A stretch of 64,000 nucleotides of DNA, from NCBI RefSeq assembly GCF_023698535.1, contig NZ_JALJCL010000012.1:1-64000 (forward strand), read 5' to 3'. The notes below the pieces were generated by a model that saw nothing but the letters and a program-made list of their open reading frames with translations, was not told where the DNA came from and ran no database searches. A program made the position numbers and the translations under genes. This DNA comes from Halorientalis regularis. Its GTDB lineage: Archaea > Halobacteriota > Halobacteria > Halobacteriales > Haloarculaceae. Position 1 is the stretch's first letter. Each line of letters starts with the position of its first letter. Shown here one piece after another: positions 50,975 to 59,477 of the stretch.

Positions 50975-52201
50975 ATGGCTATGAGTACCGATAACTCCGA
51001 TCCGATTCCAGTGACGGTTTTGAGCGGGAGCCTCGGGGCGGGCAAGACGACGACGCTCAACCACGTCCTGAACAGCGACCACGAACTCGACGCGGCAGTC
51101 CTCGTCAACGATATGGGTGAGGTGAACGTCGACGCCGATCTCGTCGAACAGGAATCCGACCTCTCTCAGGAAGACGAAGAGGTCATCGAGATGTCGAACG
51201 GGTGTATCTGCTGTCGACTACGCGGTGACATGCTCGACGAGGTCGGTCGGCTCGCTGAAACCCGTGAGTTCGATTACCTGCTCGTCGAATCGTCGGGAAT
51301 CAGCGAACCGATTCCGGTCGCACAGACGTTCGCACAGGGCTTCGAGGACGCCTCGTTCGACCCGACGGGCGTGTATGGACTCGATACGATGGTGAGCGTC
51401 GTCGACGCCCACAGCTTCTGGCAGGGCTTCGAGTCGGGTCAAGTACTGACCGACGACGATCTGGAACCGGACGACAACCGCGTTCCGGAGGAGGTCCTCA
51501 TGGATCAGATCGAGTTCTGTGATGTGTTGCTATTGAACAAGTGCGATCTGGTGCCTGACGACGAACTGGACGAGATCGAGGCCGTCATCGAGACGCTCCA
51601 ACCGCAGGCAGAGATCATCCGAACCGAGCACGGGGAAGTCGCACCCGAACAGATCCTCGGGACTGGACGCTTCGACTTCGAGCAGGTGAGCCAATCCGCG
51701 GGGTGGAAACAGGAACTCCAGCACGGCCATCATCACGACGCCGCTGCCGAGGAACACGGTGTGAGTTCGTTCGTCTACGAGCGCCGGCGGCCGTTCCACC
51801 CCGAGCGAATCGCCCGGACGCTTGCAGAGCTCCCGGATAGCGTGATTCGTGCCAAAGGCTTTTTTTGGTCGGCCGGTCGCGAAGACGTGTCGATGGGACT
51901 GGACAAGGCCGGCCAGTCCGTGCGCGCCGGGCCGAAAGGGCAGTGGATCGCGACGCTCCCCGAGCCCCAACAGCAGCGGTACTTCGCTGCGCGTCCCCAG
52001 ATCAAAGAGGAGTGGGACGACCAGTGGGGTGATCGGGGCATCGAACTCGTCTTCATCGGCCGTGACGTCGACGAGGAGCAACTGGTTGAGCGTCTCGACG
52101 AGTGTCTGCTGTCCGACGCCGAGATGGACGAGGACTGGAGCAACTACGTCGACCCGTTCGCACCTGACCTCCAGGAGGAACTGGCCCTCGCAGACCAGTA
52201 G
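50975..52201 (+). CDS. COG0523 G3E GTPase, CobW/ZigA-like, paralogue A
   Basis: A 408-residue metal-insertion GTPase. The GTP-binding motif is GSLGAGKTTT, the metal site is GCICC (Cys-x-Cys-Cys), and the base-recognition motif is LLNKCDLV. The C-terminal domain (WxPERxA-type HPERIARTLAELPD) is the CobW_C fold. Such GTPases load Zn, Co or Fe into target enzymes and are often made when the metal is scarce. A short His-rich run (HGHHHD) lies near the middle. It opens an operon with paralogue B, MoaB, SufU and CbiL. Confidence 0.9.
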   Translation: MAMSTDNSDPIPVTVLSGSLGAGKTTTLNHVLNSDHELDAAVLVNDMGEVNVDADLVEQESDLSQEDEEVIEMSNGCICCRLRGDMLDEVGRLAETREFDYLLVESSGISEPIPVAQTFAQGFEDASFDPTGVYGLDTMVSVVDAHSFWQGFESGQVLTDDDLEPDDNRVPEEVLMDQIEFCDVLLLNKCDLVPDDELDEIEAVIETLQPQAEIIRTEHGEVAPEQILGTGRFDFEQVSQSAGWKQELQHGHHHDAAAEEHGVSSFVYERRRPFHPERIARTLAELPDSVIRAKGFFWSAGREDVSMGLDKAGQSVRAGPKGQWIATLPEPQQQRYFAARPQIKEEWDDQWGDRGIELVFIGRDVDEEQLVERLDECLLSDAEMDEDWSNYVDPFAPDLQEELALADQ

Positions 52202-52203
52202 CC

Positions 52204-53520
52204 ATGTCGGCCTCCGATATTCCAGTCTCGATCCTCTCCGGCGGGCTCGGTGCCGGGAAGACGACGACGCTGAACCATCTGCTCGAAAACGCGCCCGAAG
52301 AACGGGAAATCGCGGTGCTCGTCAACGACATGGGCGAGGTGAACGTGGATGCTGCCCTCGTCGAGCGGCAGGTCACGCTCGACGACGACGAGACCACCGT
52401 AACAGAGCTCTCGAACGGGTGCATTTGCTGTGGGCTCGCCAATGAGTTCGGCCAGACGATCGTCGAGTTGGCCAAGACAGTCGAGTTCGACGCGCTCGTT
52501 GTCGAACCCTCTGGAATGAGCGACCCCGCAGAAGTCGCACAGACAGTGCGGAGCAATCGCCAGGCAGCGTTTCACTACAACCTCGACACCATCGTCACCG
52601 TCGTCGATGCCGCGCTGTTCCACGACGTGTTCATCGCCGGTGCGGAAGTCAACGAGGTGACCGAGGACGCGAAACCTCTCTCGGATCTCCTGGCCGAACA
52701 GGTCGAATTCTGTGATCTGGTCCTGCTCAACAAGACGGATCTCGTCACGGACGAGGAGTTAGCTGAGGTCGAGTCCCTGATCCGAGCCTTGCAGCCACAG
52801 GCAGACATCGAGACAGCCGAACGCGGACGGGTCGACCCGTGTGTCCTCCTCGACGTGGGACGATTCGACCTCGACCGGGTGAGTGGCGGCGCTGGCTGGA
52901 AACAGGCACACAAGTATCACCAGGAAGCGACGGACGACGAGGACGGGGAGGGTCACGATTCAGACGATCACGACCACGAGGACAGTCACGACAACGAAGG
53001 ACACAGCCACGAGGGACACGACCACGATGATCACCTCCACCCGCCCGAAGAGTTCGGGCTGACCTCGTGTAACTACGGTCGGCCGCGACCGTTCCACCCC
53101 GAGCGGCTTGTCGACTGGCTCGCAGACGTTCCTGCCGACGTGGTCCGCGCGAAGGGACTCATGTGGGTCGCCGGCAGAGAGCGACACGCGCTCAATTGTA
53201 ACCTCGCCGGCACACAGGTTCAAGTGGACGTCAACGGCCAGTGGGCCGCGACCATGCCTGAATTTCAACGGAAGGCGTACCGAGAAGCCAGACCCGACCT
53301 CGACTGGGACGAAGAGTGGGGTGACCGCGAGATCGACCTCGTGTTCATCGGCCACGACCTCGACGAAACCGCGATCCAGAACTCGCTCGACGATTGTCTG
53401 CTGACCGATGTCGAGATGGACGAGGACTGGGAGCGCTACGAGAACCCGTTCCCTGGCCGTGCCGAGGAAGAACTCGTCTTCGATGCCGATGTCGACAAAT
53501 GGGGTGTGGCGACCGTATGA
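52204..53520 (+). CDS. COG0523 G3E GTPase, CobW/ZigA-like, paralogue B with His-rich loop
   Basis: A 438-residue paralogue of the preceding gene, starting 2 nt after its stop. GTP motifs are GGLGAGKTTT and LLNKTDLV, and the metal motif is GCICCGL. It has a longer His/Asp-rich loop (residues about 246-280, DDHDHEDSHDNEGHSHEGHD), which can hold metal before transfer. CobW_C follows (HPERLVDWLADVPAD). Two such GTPases in tandem suggest two targets or two metals. The order and overlap with MoaB (4 bases) show one transcript. Confidence 0.9.
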   Translation: MSASDIPVSILSGGLGAGKTTTLNHLLENAPEEREIAVLVNDMGEVNVDAALVERQVTLDDDETTVTELSNGCICCGLANEFGQTIVELAKTVEFDALVVEPSGMSDPAEVAQTVRSNRQAAFHYNLDTIVTVVDAALFHDVFIAGAEVNEVTEDAKPLSDLLAEQVEFCDLVLLNKTDLVTDEELAEVESLIRALQPQADIETAERGRVDPCVLLDVGRFDLDRVSGGAGWKQAHKYHQEATDDEDGEGHDSDDHDHEDSHDNEGHSHEGHDHDDHLHPPEEFGLTSCNYGRPRPFHPERLVDWLADVPADVVRAKGLMWVAGRERHALNCNLAGTQVQVDVNGQWAATMPEFQRKAYREARPDLDWDEEWGDREIDLVFIGHDLDETAIQNSLDDCLLTDVEMDEDWERYENPFPGRAEEELVFDADVDKWGVATV

Positions 53521-54089
53521 GTCTTCAGAACAGGACGCTGCCGGCGCAAGACGACCGGCGAGGTACCGACGCAGATGACCACGACATCGTTGACCCGCTC
53601 GGCGTGGGCGTCGTGACAGTCTCTTCCTCGCGAGACCCGACGGTCAGCAAGAGACCGACGGATCCAAGCGGTGACTGTCTCGCGGACGTGTTTCAGCGAG
53701 CAGACCACATCGTGACGGCCCGCACGCTGATTCCCGACGAGTATGCGGCGGTGCAGGCGACACTCGGCGAGTTCGTCGGTCGCGACGAGGTGGATGTCGT
53801 CGTGACGACCGGTGGCACCGGCGTGACCATCGACGACGTGACACCCACTGCCGCGGCCGACCTGTTCGACAGAGAGCTGGGCGGCTTCGCGGAAGCGTTT
53901 CATCGACTGTCGTGGGACGAGGTCGGAACCCGTGCCATCGCCACGCGGGCGACCGCTGGCATCGTCCAGAACGTGCCCGTGTTCGTTCTCCCGGGAAGCG
54001 TCAACGCGGTTCGGCTGGCGTCACGCGACATCATCGTCCCGGAAGCACCGCACCTCGCCGGACTCGCAACCCGACACGAGGTAGCGTAG
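53517..54089 (+). CDS. moaB: MoaB/MogA-type molybdopterin-binding protein
   Basis: A 190-residue protein of the MoaB/Mog family: VVTTGGTGVTIDDVTPTA holds the MPT-binding TTGGTG, and FVLPGSVNAVRLA is the end signature. The enzyme adenylylates molybdopterin before Mo or W is inserted. It overlaps the second GTPase by 4 bases (ATGA). Its place here suggests a link between metal delivery and molybdenum/tungsten cofactor, or a paralogue replacing a metal-dependent one. The first 30 residues are acidic and probably disordered. Confidence 0.85.
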   Translation: MSLQNRTLPAQDDRRGTDADDHDIVDPLGVGVVTVSSSRDPTVSKRPTDPSGDCLADVFQRADHIVTARTLIPDEYAAVQATLGEFVGRDEVDVVVTTGGTGVTIDDVTPTAAADLFDRELGGFAEAFHRLSWDEVGTRAIATRATAGIVQNVPVFVLPGSVNAVRLASRDIIVPEAPHLAGLATRHEVA

Positions 54090-54479
54090 ATGCAGGGTTC
54101 GAAAATGTATCAGGAGGTAATCCTGGATCACTACCGCAATCCTCGAAGGTGGGGGCGCCTCTCGCCAGCTACCGTCTCTCACACTGGCGAGAACGCTTCC
54201 TGTGGCGACGAACTCACGTTCGACCTCAGACTCACGGAGGACGGTGAAACGATCGAAGAGGTCACGTTTACTGGAGAGGGCTGTGCGATCAGCATCGCGA
54301 GCGCGAGCCTGCTTGCCGAAGAGCTCCCGGGAATGACGCTCTCGGAGGTTCGTGACCTCGACCGTGAGGACGCCCTCGATCTCTTGGGAATCGAGCTGAC
54401 GCCGATGCGCGTCCCGTGTGCTGTACTCGCGGAGAAAGTGGTTCAGGACGGCGTCGAGAGCTACGATGAGGGCACGTAA
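54090..54479 (+). CDS. sufU: SufU/IscU-like Fe-S scaffold
   Basis: A 129-residue protein of the IscU/SufU family. The three conserved cysteines lie in ASCGDEL, GEGCAIS and VPCAVL. The Asp after the first is present. It builds Fe-S clusters with a cysteine desulfurase (none is in the window) or transfers sulfur. SufU proteins bind zinc at the active site. It starts immediately after moaB (or at the ATG at 54105). It ends 3 bases before CbiL, so it is in the same operon. Confidence 0.88.
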   Translation: MQGSKMYQEVILDHYRNPRRWGRLSPATVSHTGENASCGDELTFDLRLTEDGETIEEVTFTGEGCAISIASASLLAEELPGMTLSEVRDLDREDALDLLGIELTPMRVPCAVLAEKVVQDGVESYDEGT

Positions 54480-54482
54480 CCG

Positions 54483-55175
54483 ATGACGCTGTACGGTATC
54501 GGCCTCGGTCCCGGTGCAGCGGACCTGCTCACCGTTCGGGGCAAGCGCGTGCTCGAAGATGTCGCGGTCGTGTACACGCCCGGACGACTCTCCCGGCGAG
54601 TCGCTCGGGAGTACGTCGCAGAATCCAAACTCGGTGATCTGGACTTCCCTATGACGCGCGATCCCGAGGAACTCCGGCGTGCATGGCGAGAGGCGGCTGA
54701 CGCTGTCGCGCCGACTGCGCTCGACGGCGACGGGGCGTTCGTGACGCTCGGCGACCCCTGTATCTACTCGACGTTTGGACATCTTCGCCGGACGCTGGAA
54801 CGGGAGCATTCGGATGTCGATGTCGAAGTCGTTCCGGGCGTCAGTTCGGTGACGGCGTTCGCCTCGGTCTTCGGCGTCGATATCGAGGCCGGCGAGGAAC
54901 TCTGTCTGCGTGAGGCTGCTGACGGCGCTGCGCCGACTGGTCCCGAACGCATGATCCTGTTCAAAGTCACCGACGTGCCGACGACCCACGAGAAACTCAC
55001 CGCCGCGGGCTACGACGTGACGTTCGGACGGCGACTGTTCATGGACGATGAGGACCCACTCATCACTGACGATCCGGACGAACTCGGCGAACGAGATTAC
55101 TACACGCTTGCGTACGCGGTTCGATCCGACGCAGACCAGACAGCCGACGACTCACCGTTTTCCGAATTGGCCTAA
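54483..55175 (+). CDS. cbiL: Cobalt-factor II C20-methyltransferase CbiL
   Basis: A 230-residue tetrapyrrole methylase. The N-terminal YGIGLGPGAADLLTVRG and the central LGDPCIYSTFGHL are the family motifs, and the GVSSVTAFAS segment supports the C20 type (CbiL/CobI). It adds a methyl at C20 in cobalamin synthesis. No other cob genes are in the window, so it may serve as an isolated paralogue for a different tetrapyrrole or for cobalt-limited growth. It is the last gene of the GTPase operon. Confidence 0.85.
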   Translation: MTLYGIGLGPGAADLLTVRGKRVLEDVAVVYTPGRLSRRVAREYVAESKLGDLDFPMTRDPEELRRAWREAADAVAPTALDGDGAFVTLGDPCIYSTFGHLRRTLEREHSDVDVEVVPGVSSVTAFASVFGVDIEAGEELCLREAADGAAPTGPERMILFKVTDVPTTHEKLTAAGYDVTFGRRLFMDDEDPLITDDPDELGERDYYTLAYAVRSDADQTADDSPFSELA

Positions 55176-55364
55176 CCGGCGTATCGAGTCGCTTGTTTTC
55201 GGCCTTGCAGCGAGTGTTATCGAGTATTTCTCGAAGTAGCCCTTGCCAAAGATGGCGAAAATGAGGTATTTATTCAGTGCATTGAATATTGTTCGTTGGG
55301 ATCAAAGCGTATTCCACGGACTAAATTGTTTTGACGAAAACAGGACTCTGGGAAGAAAAACATA
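55176..55364. other. Intergenic stretch
   Basis: About 190 bases. GATGGCGAAAATGAGG (55253-55268) resembles GATGGCGAACATGAGG in the IS5-type copy at 26760, perhaps by chance or an old remnant. The AT-rich part downstream is shared with the promoter of the copy-A gene at 7804. Confidence 0.3.
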
Positions 55365-55373
55365 TTTTTATTA
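55365..55373 (+). promoter_or_regulatory. TATA-like box for copy B of the 76-aa gene
   Basis: TTTTTATTA is centred about 30 nt before the ATG at 55400. The GAAAACA and ACATAT..TTTAT blocks around it match the region before copy A (7740-7778). Confidence 0.5.
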
Positions 55374-55399
55374 TTCGGTAAATCGTATTCCTATATGCG

Positions 55400-55630
55400 A
55401 TGGTAGTAGAAACAGCAGAACTCCAATCGGAACTCGAAGCGAAAGGTGAACTGATGATCGCAGTCTCGGAATTCGATGAACCATTGGAGATGCACCTCCA
55501 CGATACGGCGATTGAGGACGGTGTCATTACAATCCAGTTGACTGACGGTGTCCTCACGTTCGATGTTGATGAGGTAGTGGCTTTCTGGCATCATACACAT
55601 TCGCTCGCAGATTTCGGACTGGAAGACTAA
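55400..55630 (+). CDS. Small acidic protein, copy B of the duplicated pair
   Basis: A 76-residue paralogue of the protein at 7804-8034, differing at five positions by eye (ELMI/ELML, TAIED/TEIED, IQLT/IELT, HSLADF/HSFADL). The upstream promoter block is also shared, as is a short block downstream (CCATCCTCTGxAC, 8167-8180 and 55764-55776). It is between the GTPase operon and znuA. The His-rich end (AFWHHTHS) and HLHD could bind metal. Function unknown. Confidence 0.8.
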   Translation: MVVETAELQSELEAKGELMIAVSEFDEPLEMHLHDTAIEDGVITIQLTDGVLTFDVDEVVAFWHHTHSLADFGLED

Positions 55631-55932
55631 GCTCAGCGGGGGGAGAAGAGTAGTCCACCAAGTTCCGTCACAGAGCCACAACGACCGGGATATCTCTATT
55701 CATATTTCGGAGACGGTGACTAGCGAATAGCTGGAAGAACCGAACTGAGTGTACTGACGCCATCCTCTGCACCTAGTACAATGGTGAGTGCCAATAGCAG
55801 CTGATTTTTAGCTGTTTCACTGGTGCAGGCGAGACTCTCTGATCGATCTCACCATGTAGTAAAAATATTGTTATTAAGATTGCTTCTAAAAATCATAGCT
55901 CTTATTACCTAGTCGACTATCGATAATAATTG
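55631..55932. other. Upstream region of znuA with operator-like site
   Basis: 302 bases without a gene. The left part is shared with the flank of the 76-aa gene (CCATCCTCTG). The right part is AT-rich, with GTTATTAAG at 55870-55878 and CGATAATAATTG at 55921-55932, similar to the sites before other metal genes. These probably carry the znuA promoter and its operator. Confidence 0.4.
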
Positions 55933-57450
55933 ATGGCAGAACATACACGCCGACGATTCGTTACTGGTGGAATCGGAGCAGTCGCTGCAAGTGCCCTCGC
56001 TGGCTGTCTGGGGGGCGGCAACGAATCCAGCGGGACGACTGCCCAGGCGTCGTTTTTCGTCTTCGGTGATTTCGCCTCGAAGGTCGCAGGCGACACAGCG
56101 ACTGGCGAGACGCTCGTTCCGGTGGGCCAGCACGGCCACGGCTGGGAACCGGGGCCGAAAGTGCAACAGACCGTCCTGAAATCGGACCTGTTCGTTCACG
56201 GGATGGAGGGCTTCCAGCCGTGGGCCGACGACATCGTCGAGACGATCAAATCCGACGACGCCGACGTCGCCCTCGTGAACGCCAGTGCCGGTGTCGACCT
56301 TCGCGAGGCCGGGCACGCTCACGAAGAAGAGCACGGCCACGAAGGCGAAGACGAACACAGCGACGAGAGCGGACACGGCGGCTCGCCCCCGTGGGAGTGG
56401 GCTGGCCTGTATCACCTGGACGCCGGAACGTACACCTACGAGTTCGAGCAGGGGCCGGATCCACGGATGCACCTTGCCGTCCTCGCGACCGATGAGGGTG
56501 GCGACCACGGCATCCACCACGTCGAAGAAACTGCACACTCGCTGTACGAGAGCGGTCACGACGCACACACGCCGGTCGAAGCTGAAGGGACACTCACGCC
56601 GTCCTCGGAGTCGCTCTTCACGCTACAGTTCGCCGAGAGCGGGACGACGAACTACCGTCTCCAGATCGAGTCAGCCGGACACTACGTGCTGTTCGCCCAG
56701 CACGTTCCCTCGGAGTTCAGCGCGACGCTGTCGAACGAGAGTGGCACGTTGGTCTCGCCAGAAGTGACTGAAACAGCTGGTGGACACGAGCACGAGGGCG
56801 ACCACGGCCACGAAGGCGAAGGTGAACACGAAAGCGATCACGGTCACGAAGGTGAACACGATCACGAGAGTGAGGGCGGTCACGACGGCGGACACGGCCA
56901 CGACCACCCGGGCGGGATGGACCCGCACTTCTGGATCGACCCGGTTCGGGCGAAGACGGCCGTCGACAACATTCAGCAGGGCTTTGCGAACGTCGATAGC
57001 GGGAACTCGTCCACGTACGAGAGCAACGCCAGCGCGTACAAGCAGGAACTCGACGACCTACACAGTTCGATGCAGAGCAGTCTCGACGGGGCCTCGAAGG
57101 ACGTCGTTTTCGTCGCAGGGCACAACGCCTTCGGCTATCTCGGCGCTCGCTACGGGTTCGAGGCCAAGACGCTGACGAGCGTCTCGCCGGACGATGAGCC
57201 GACGCTGGAGGACATCGAGCAGGCACAGAAACTCATCGACGAGCACGATCTCCAGTACGTCTGTGCGGACCCGCTGGAAAGTCAGACGGCTGCCAACCAA
57301 CTCGTCGCAGAAACGGACGCCCAAGAGGTACTCCCGCTGACCCCGATTCCAGGACAGACCCAGGAGTGGGCTGACGAAGGCTGGGGGTACGTCGAGGTCA
57401 TGGAGAACGTCAACCTCCCCACCCTGGAGCAGGCACTCGACGCACGATGA
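55933..57450 (+). CDS. znuA: ZnuA-type zinc-binding lipoprotein with large His-rich insertion
   Basis: A 505-residue lipoprotein (TRRRFVTGGIGAVAASALAG, Cys in AGCLG). ZnuA-type parts lie at both ends: GETLVPVGQHGHGWEPGPK near 60, GMDPHFWIDP near 332, VVFVAGHNAFGYLGARYG near 391 and LTPIPGQTQEWADEGWGYVE near 463. The metal His residues are in these motifs. Between about 113 and 330 is an extra, two-part His/Asp/Glu-rich region around a beta domain (WEWAGLYHLDAGTYTYEF), making it far larger than usual ZnuA (about 310). It should capture zinc (or Mn) for ZnuB/ZnuC. The first His run, before the domain, is HAHEEEHGHEGEDEH. Confidence 0.88.
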   Translation: MAEHTRRRFVTGGIGAVAASALAGCLGGGNESSGTTAQASFFVFGDFASKVAGDTATGETLVPVGQHGHGWEPGPKVQQTVLKSDLFVHGMEGFQPWADDIVETIKSDDADVALVNASAGVDLREAGHAHEEEHGHEGEDEHSDESGHGGSPPWEWAGLYHLDAGTYTYEFEQGPDPRMHLAVLATDEGGDHGIHHVEETAHSLYESGHDAHTPVEAEGTLTPSSESLFTLQFAESGTTNYRLQIESAGHYVLFAQHVPSEFSATLSNESGTLVSPEVTETAGGHEHEGDHGHEGEGEHESDHGHEGEHDHESEGGHDGGHGHDHPGGMDPHFWIDPVRAKTAVDNIQQGFANVDSGNSSTYESNASAYKQELDDLHSSMQSSLDGASKDVVFVAGHNAFGYLGARYGFEAKTLTSVSPDDEPTLEDIEQAQKLIDEHDLQYVCADPLESQTAANQLVAETDAQEVLPLTPIPGQTQEWADEGWGYVEVMENVNLPTLEQALDAR

Positions 57451-57668
57451 CGAGTGAGTGCGAGTCGCATCGACGTGAGACTGACCCGGACTGGGTCGTC
57501 AGTCGTGACTGTGACCAGCCACCGCAACTGGCGTCGGCTGTCGTCGATTCCAAAGACGGGCCACCCCGGAGAACGATCTATCCGTCGGACGTGGACGAGA
57601 TTTCGTTGCTGGCGCAGTGGCTGACGGCCGACGTGACGGATTTCGCCGACCTCGGGGAGTGGCGATGA
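57447..57668 (+). CDS. DUF7511-like small protein
   Basis: A 73-residue protein overlapping znuA by 4 bases (ATGA) and znuC by 4. Its end, TIYPSDVDEISLLAQWLTAD, then FADLGEW, matches the haloarchaeal DUF7511 pattern. The role is unknown. The overlap on both sides makes it part of the zinc transporter operon. Confidence 0.7.
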   Translation: MTSECESHRRETDPDWVVSRDCDQPPQLASAVVDSKDGPPRRTIYPSDVDEISLLAQWLTADVTDFADLGEWR

Positions 57669-58432
57669 ACGGTACAACGGTCGAGACGGTTTCGGAGGCA
57701 GTCGTGACCGTCGAGAACGCGTCCTTTGCCTTCGCCGACCGTCCCGTGGTCGACGACGTCTCTCTCGAAATCGAGCCGGGCGCGTTTCTCGGCCTCGTCG
57801 GCCCGAACGGGTCGGGAAAGACGACGCTGGTCGAACTCATGCTCGGACTGCGCCGTCCAGACAGCGGAGCGGTTCGGCTGTTCGGCGAGCCGGCACACGC
57901 GTTCGACGACGGCGAACGGGTCGCCTACGTCGCCCAGCACGCGACGAAAGCGGCCGGTCGTATGCCAGTCACTGTCCGCGAAGCTGTCACGATGGGTCGG
58001 TACCCCCATCGGCTGGTCGGTCGCTTCTCGGAGACGGACCGACGAGCGATCGACAACGCGCTCGAACGCGTTGATCTAACCGAACTGACAGATCGCCGAG
58101 TGAGCCGGCTGTCCGGTGGGCAGCGACAGCGGGTGTTCATCGCTCGCGCGCTGGCTGCAGAGGCGGACCTGCTCGTCCTCGACGAGCCGACGGTCGGCGT
58201 CGACGCCGAGTCACGTGAAGCCTTCTACGACCTCCTGCACGATCTGAACGCGAATGGGATCACCATCATCCTCATCGAGCACGACATCGGTGTCGTCACC
58301 AACCACGCGACGGAGATCGTCTGCATCAATCGGGAGCTGTACTTCGATGGCGACCCCGAGACGTTCGTCGAGACGAACGCCCTGGCCGACGCCTATGGGG
58401 CCGAACAGGCCGTGCTGGAACACGATCACTGA
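57665..58432 (+). CDS. znuC: Zinc ABC transporter ATPase ZnuC
   Basis: A 255-residue ATPase: Walker A GPNGSGKTT, Q loop YVAQHAT, signature LSGGQRQRVFIARAL, Walker B LLVLDEPTVGVD, H loop IEHDIGVV. It lies in the order znuA-DUF7511-znuC-znuB. The Q loop with its following KAAGRMPVTVREAVTMG is typical of metal-transport ATPases. It energises zinc uptake through ZnuB. Confidence 0.9.
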   Translation: MNGTTVETVSEAVVTVENASFAFADRPVVDDVSLEIEPGAFLGLVGPNGSGKTTLVELMLGLRRPDSGAVRLFGEPAHAFDDGERVAYVAQHATKAAGRMPVTVREAVTMGRYPHRLVGRFSETDRRAIDNALERVDLTELTDRRVSRLSGGQRQRVFIARALAAEADLLVLDEPTVGVDAESREAFYDLLHDLNANGITIILIEHDIGVVTNHATEIVCINRELYFDGDPETFVETNALADAYGAEQAVLEHDH

Positions 58433-58433
58433 T

Positions 58434-59477
58434 ATGTTCGGAACTACCGCTTCGCTGACGCTGTTCGCGTTCGCCCCGTTCGACTGGTTCCTCGATGATC
58501 TCTACGGTGCGTTCATGGAAGTGCTTGCGAGAGTGCTCGGGATGCCGGCACTCGAGTACGCCTTCATGCAGCGTGCCTATCTGGCCGCAATCTGTATCGG
58601 GATCATCGGTCCGCTCGTCGGCACGTTCCTCGTCCACCGAGAGATGTCGATGATCGCGGACACACTCGCGCACACGGCCTTCGCCGGCGTTGCCGTGGGG
58701 CTGTTCGTCAACAACGCCCTCTCGCTGTCGCTCGCACCGATTCACAGCGCGCTCGTCGTTGCCGTCGGCACGGCGTTGCTCGTGGAACTGCTCGTCCAGT
58801 ACGGCGACGTCTCGACGGACACCTCGCTAGCGATGGTGCTGACCGGCGGCTTCGCGCTGGGGAGCGTGCTCATCACGGCGACCGACGGTGGCATTGCAGT
58901 CGGTATCGACGCGTACCTCTTCGGCTCGCTCGCAACGGTCTCCAAAGCCAGCGTCGGTCTCCTGGTCTTCATGACCGGACTCGTGTCGGCCGCGGTTGCG
59001 GTCGCCTACCGACCGCTGCTGTACGTCACCTTCGACGCCACAGCAGCACGGGCAGCGGGTATCAGCGTCACCTGGTACAACCGATTGATGGTCGTCCTGA
59101 CCGCGCTCGTCGTCGTCAGCGCGATGCAGGTCATGGGTGTCATCCTCGTCGCCGCACTGCTCGTCATTCCAGTCGCGACTGCCGACGGGTCGCGCAGTTT
59201 CAAGCGCTCCCTTCTCGCGGGCGTCCTCGTGGCCGAAATCACCGTCGTCACGGGCGTGACGCTCTCCTATCAGTACGGACTCGCAGCGGGCGGCACTATC
59301 GTCCTCACCGGAATCGGGCTCTACGTGCTGTCTCTGGTGTATCGGCGGCTCGGAGTTCCGACGCGAATGCAGCACAGAACCGGCCGGTGGCGACTCAACA
59401 AGCTGTCCGAGCGGATTCACGGCGACGCCACTGCCGAACCGAAAGCCGATGGAGGGTCCGATGACGAAAGACGGTGA
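58434..59477 (+). CDS. znuB: Zinc ABC transporter permease ZnuB
   Basis: A 347-residue permease with about eight helices of the ABC-3 family: AAICIGIIGPLVGTFLVHRE near the start, MIADTLAHTAFAGVAVGLFV, and VMGVILVAALLVIPVATA. It completes the ZnuABC importer. The hydrophilic C-terminus (about 40 residues, acidic) is longer than in bacteria. Its end overlaps the next gene by 17 bases. Confidence 0.88.
   Translation: MFGTTASLTLFAFAPFDWFLDDLYGAFMEVLARVLGMPALEYAFMQRAYLAAICIGIIGPLVGTFLVHREMSMIADTLAHTAFAGVAVGLFVNNALSLSLAPIHSALVVAVGTALLVELLVQYGDVSTDTSLAMVLTGGFALGSVLITATDGGIAVGIDAYLFGSLATVSKASVGLLVFMTGLVSAAVAVAYRPLLYVTFDATAARAAGISVTWYNRLMVVLTALVVVSAMQVMGVILVAALLVIPVATADGSRSFKRSLLAGVLVAEITVVTGVTLSYQYGLAAGGTIVLTGIGLYVLSLVYRRLGVPTRMQHRTGRWRLNKLSERIHGDATAEPKADGGSDDERR
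59451..59455 (+). promoter_or_regulatory. Shine-Dalgarno site setting the flavoprotein start
   Basis: GGAGG lies 5 nt before the ATG at 59461. It favours this start over the ATG at 59449, which would sit just ahead of the site. Confidence 0.5.

Noticed and set aside
52930-53040. Imperfect CAC/GAC triplet repeats in the GTPase gene and at 56310-56370 and 56780-56920 in znuA
   Set aside because: They encode His/Asp-rich protein loops in frame. They are not independent DNA repeats or CRISPR units.
54021-54989. A 322-residue minus-strand frame opposite SufU and CbiL
   Set aside because: An antisense shadow of two well-supported genes, with no domain.
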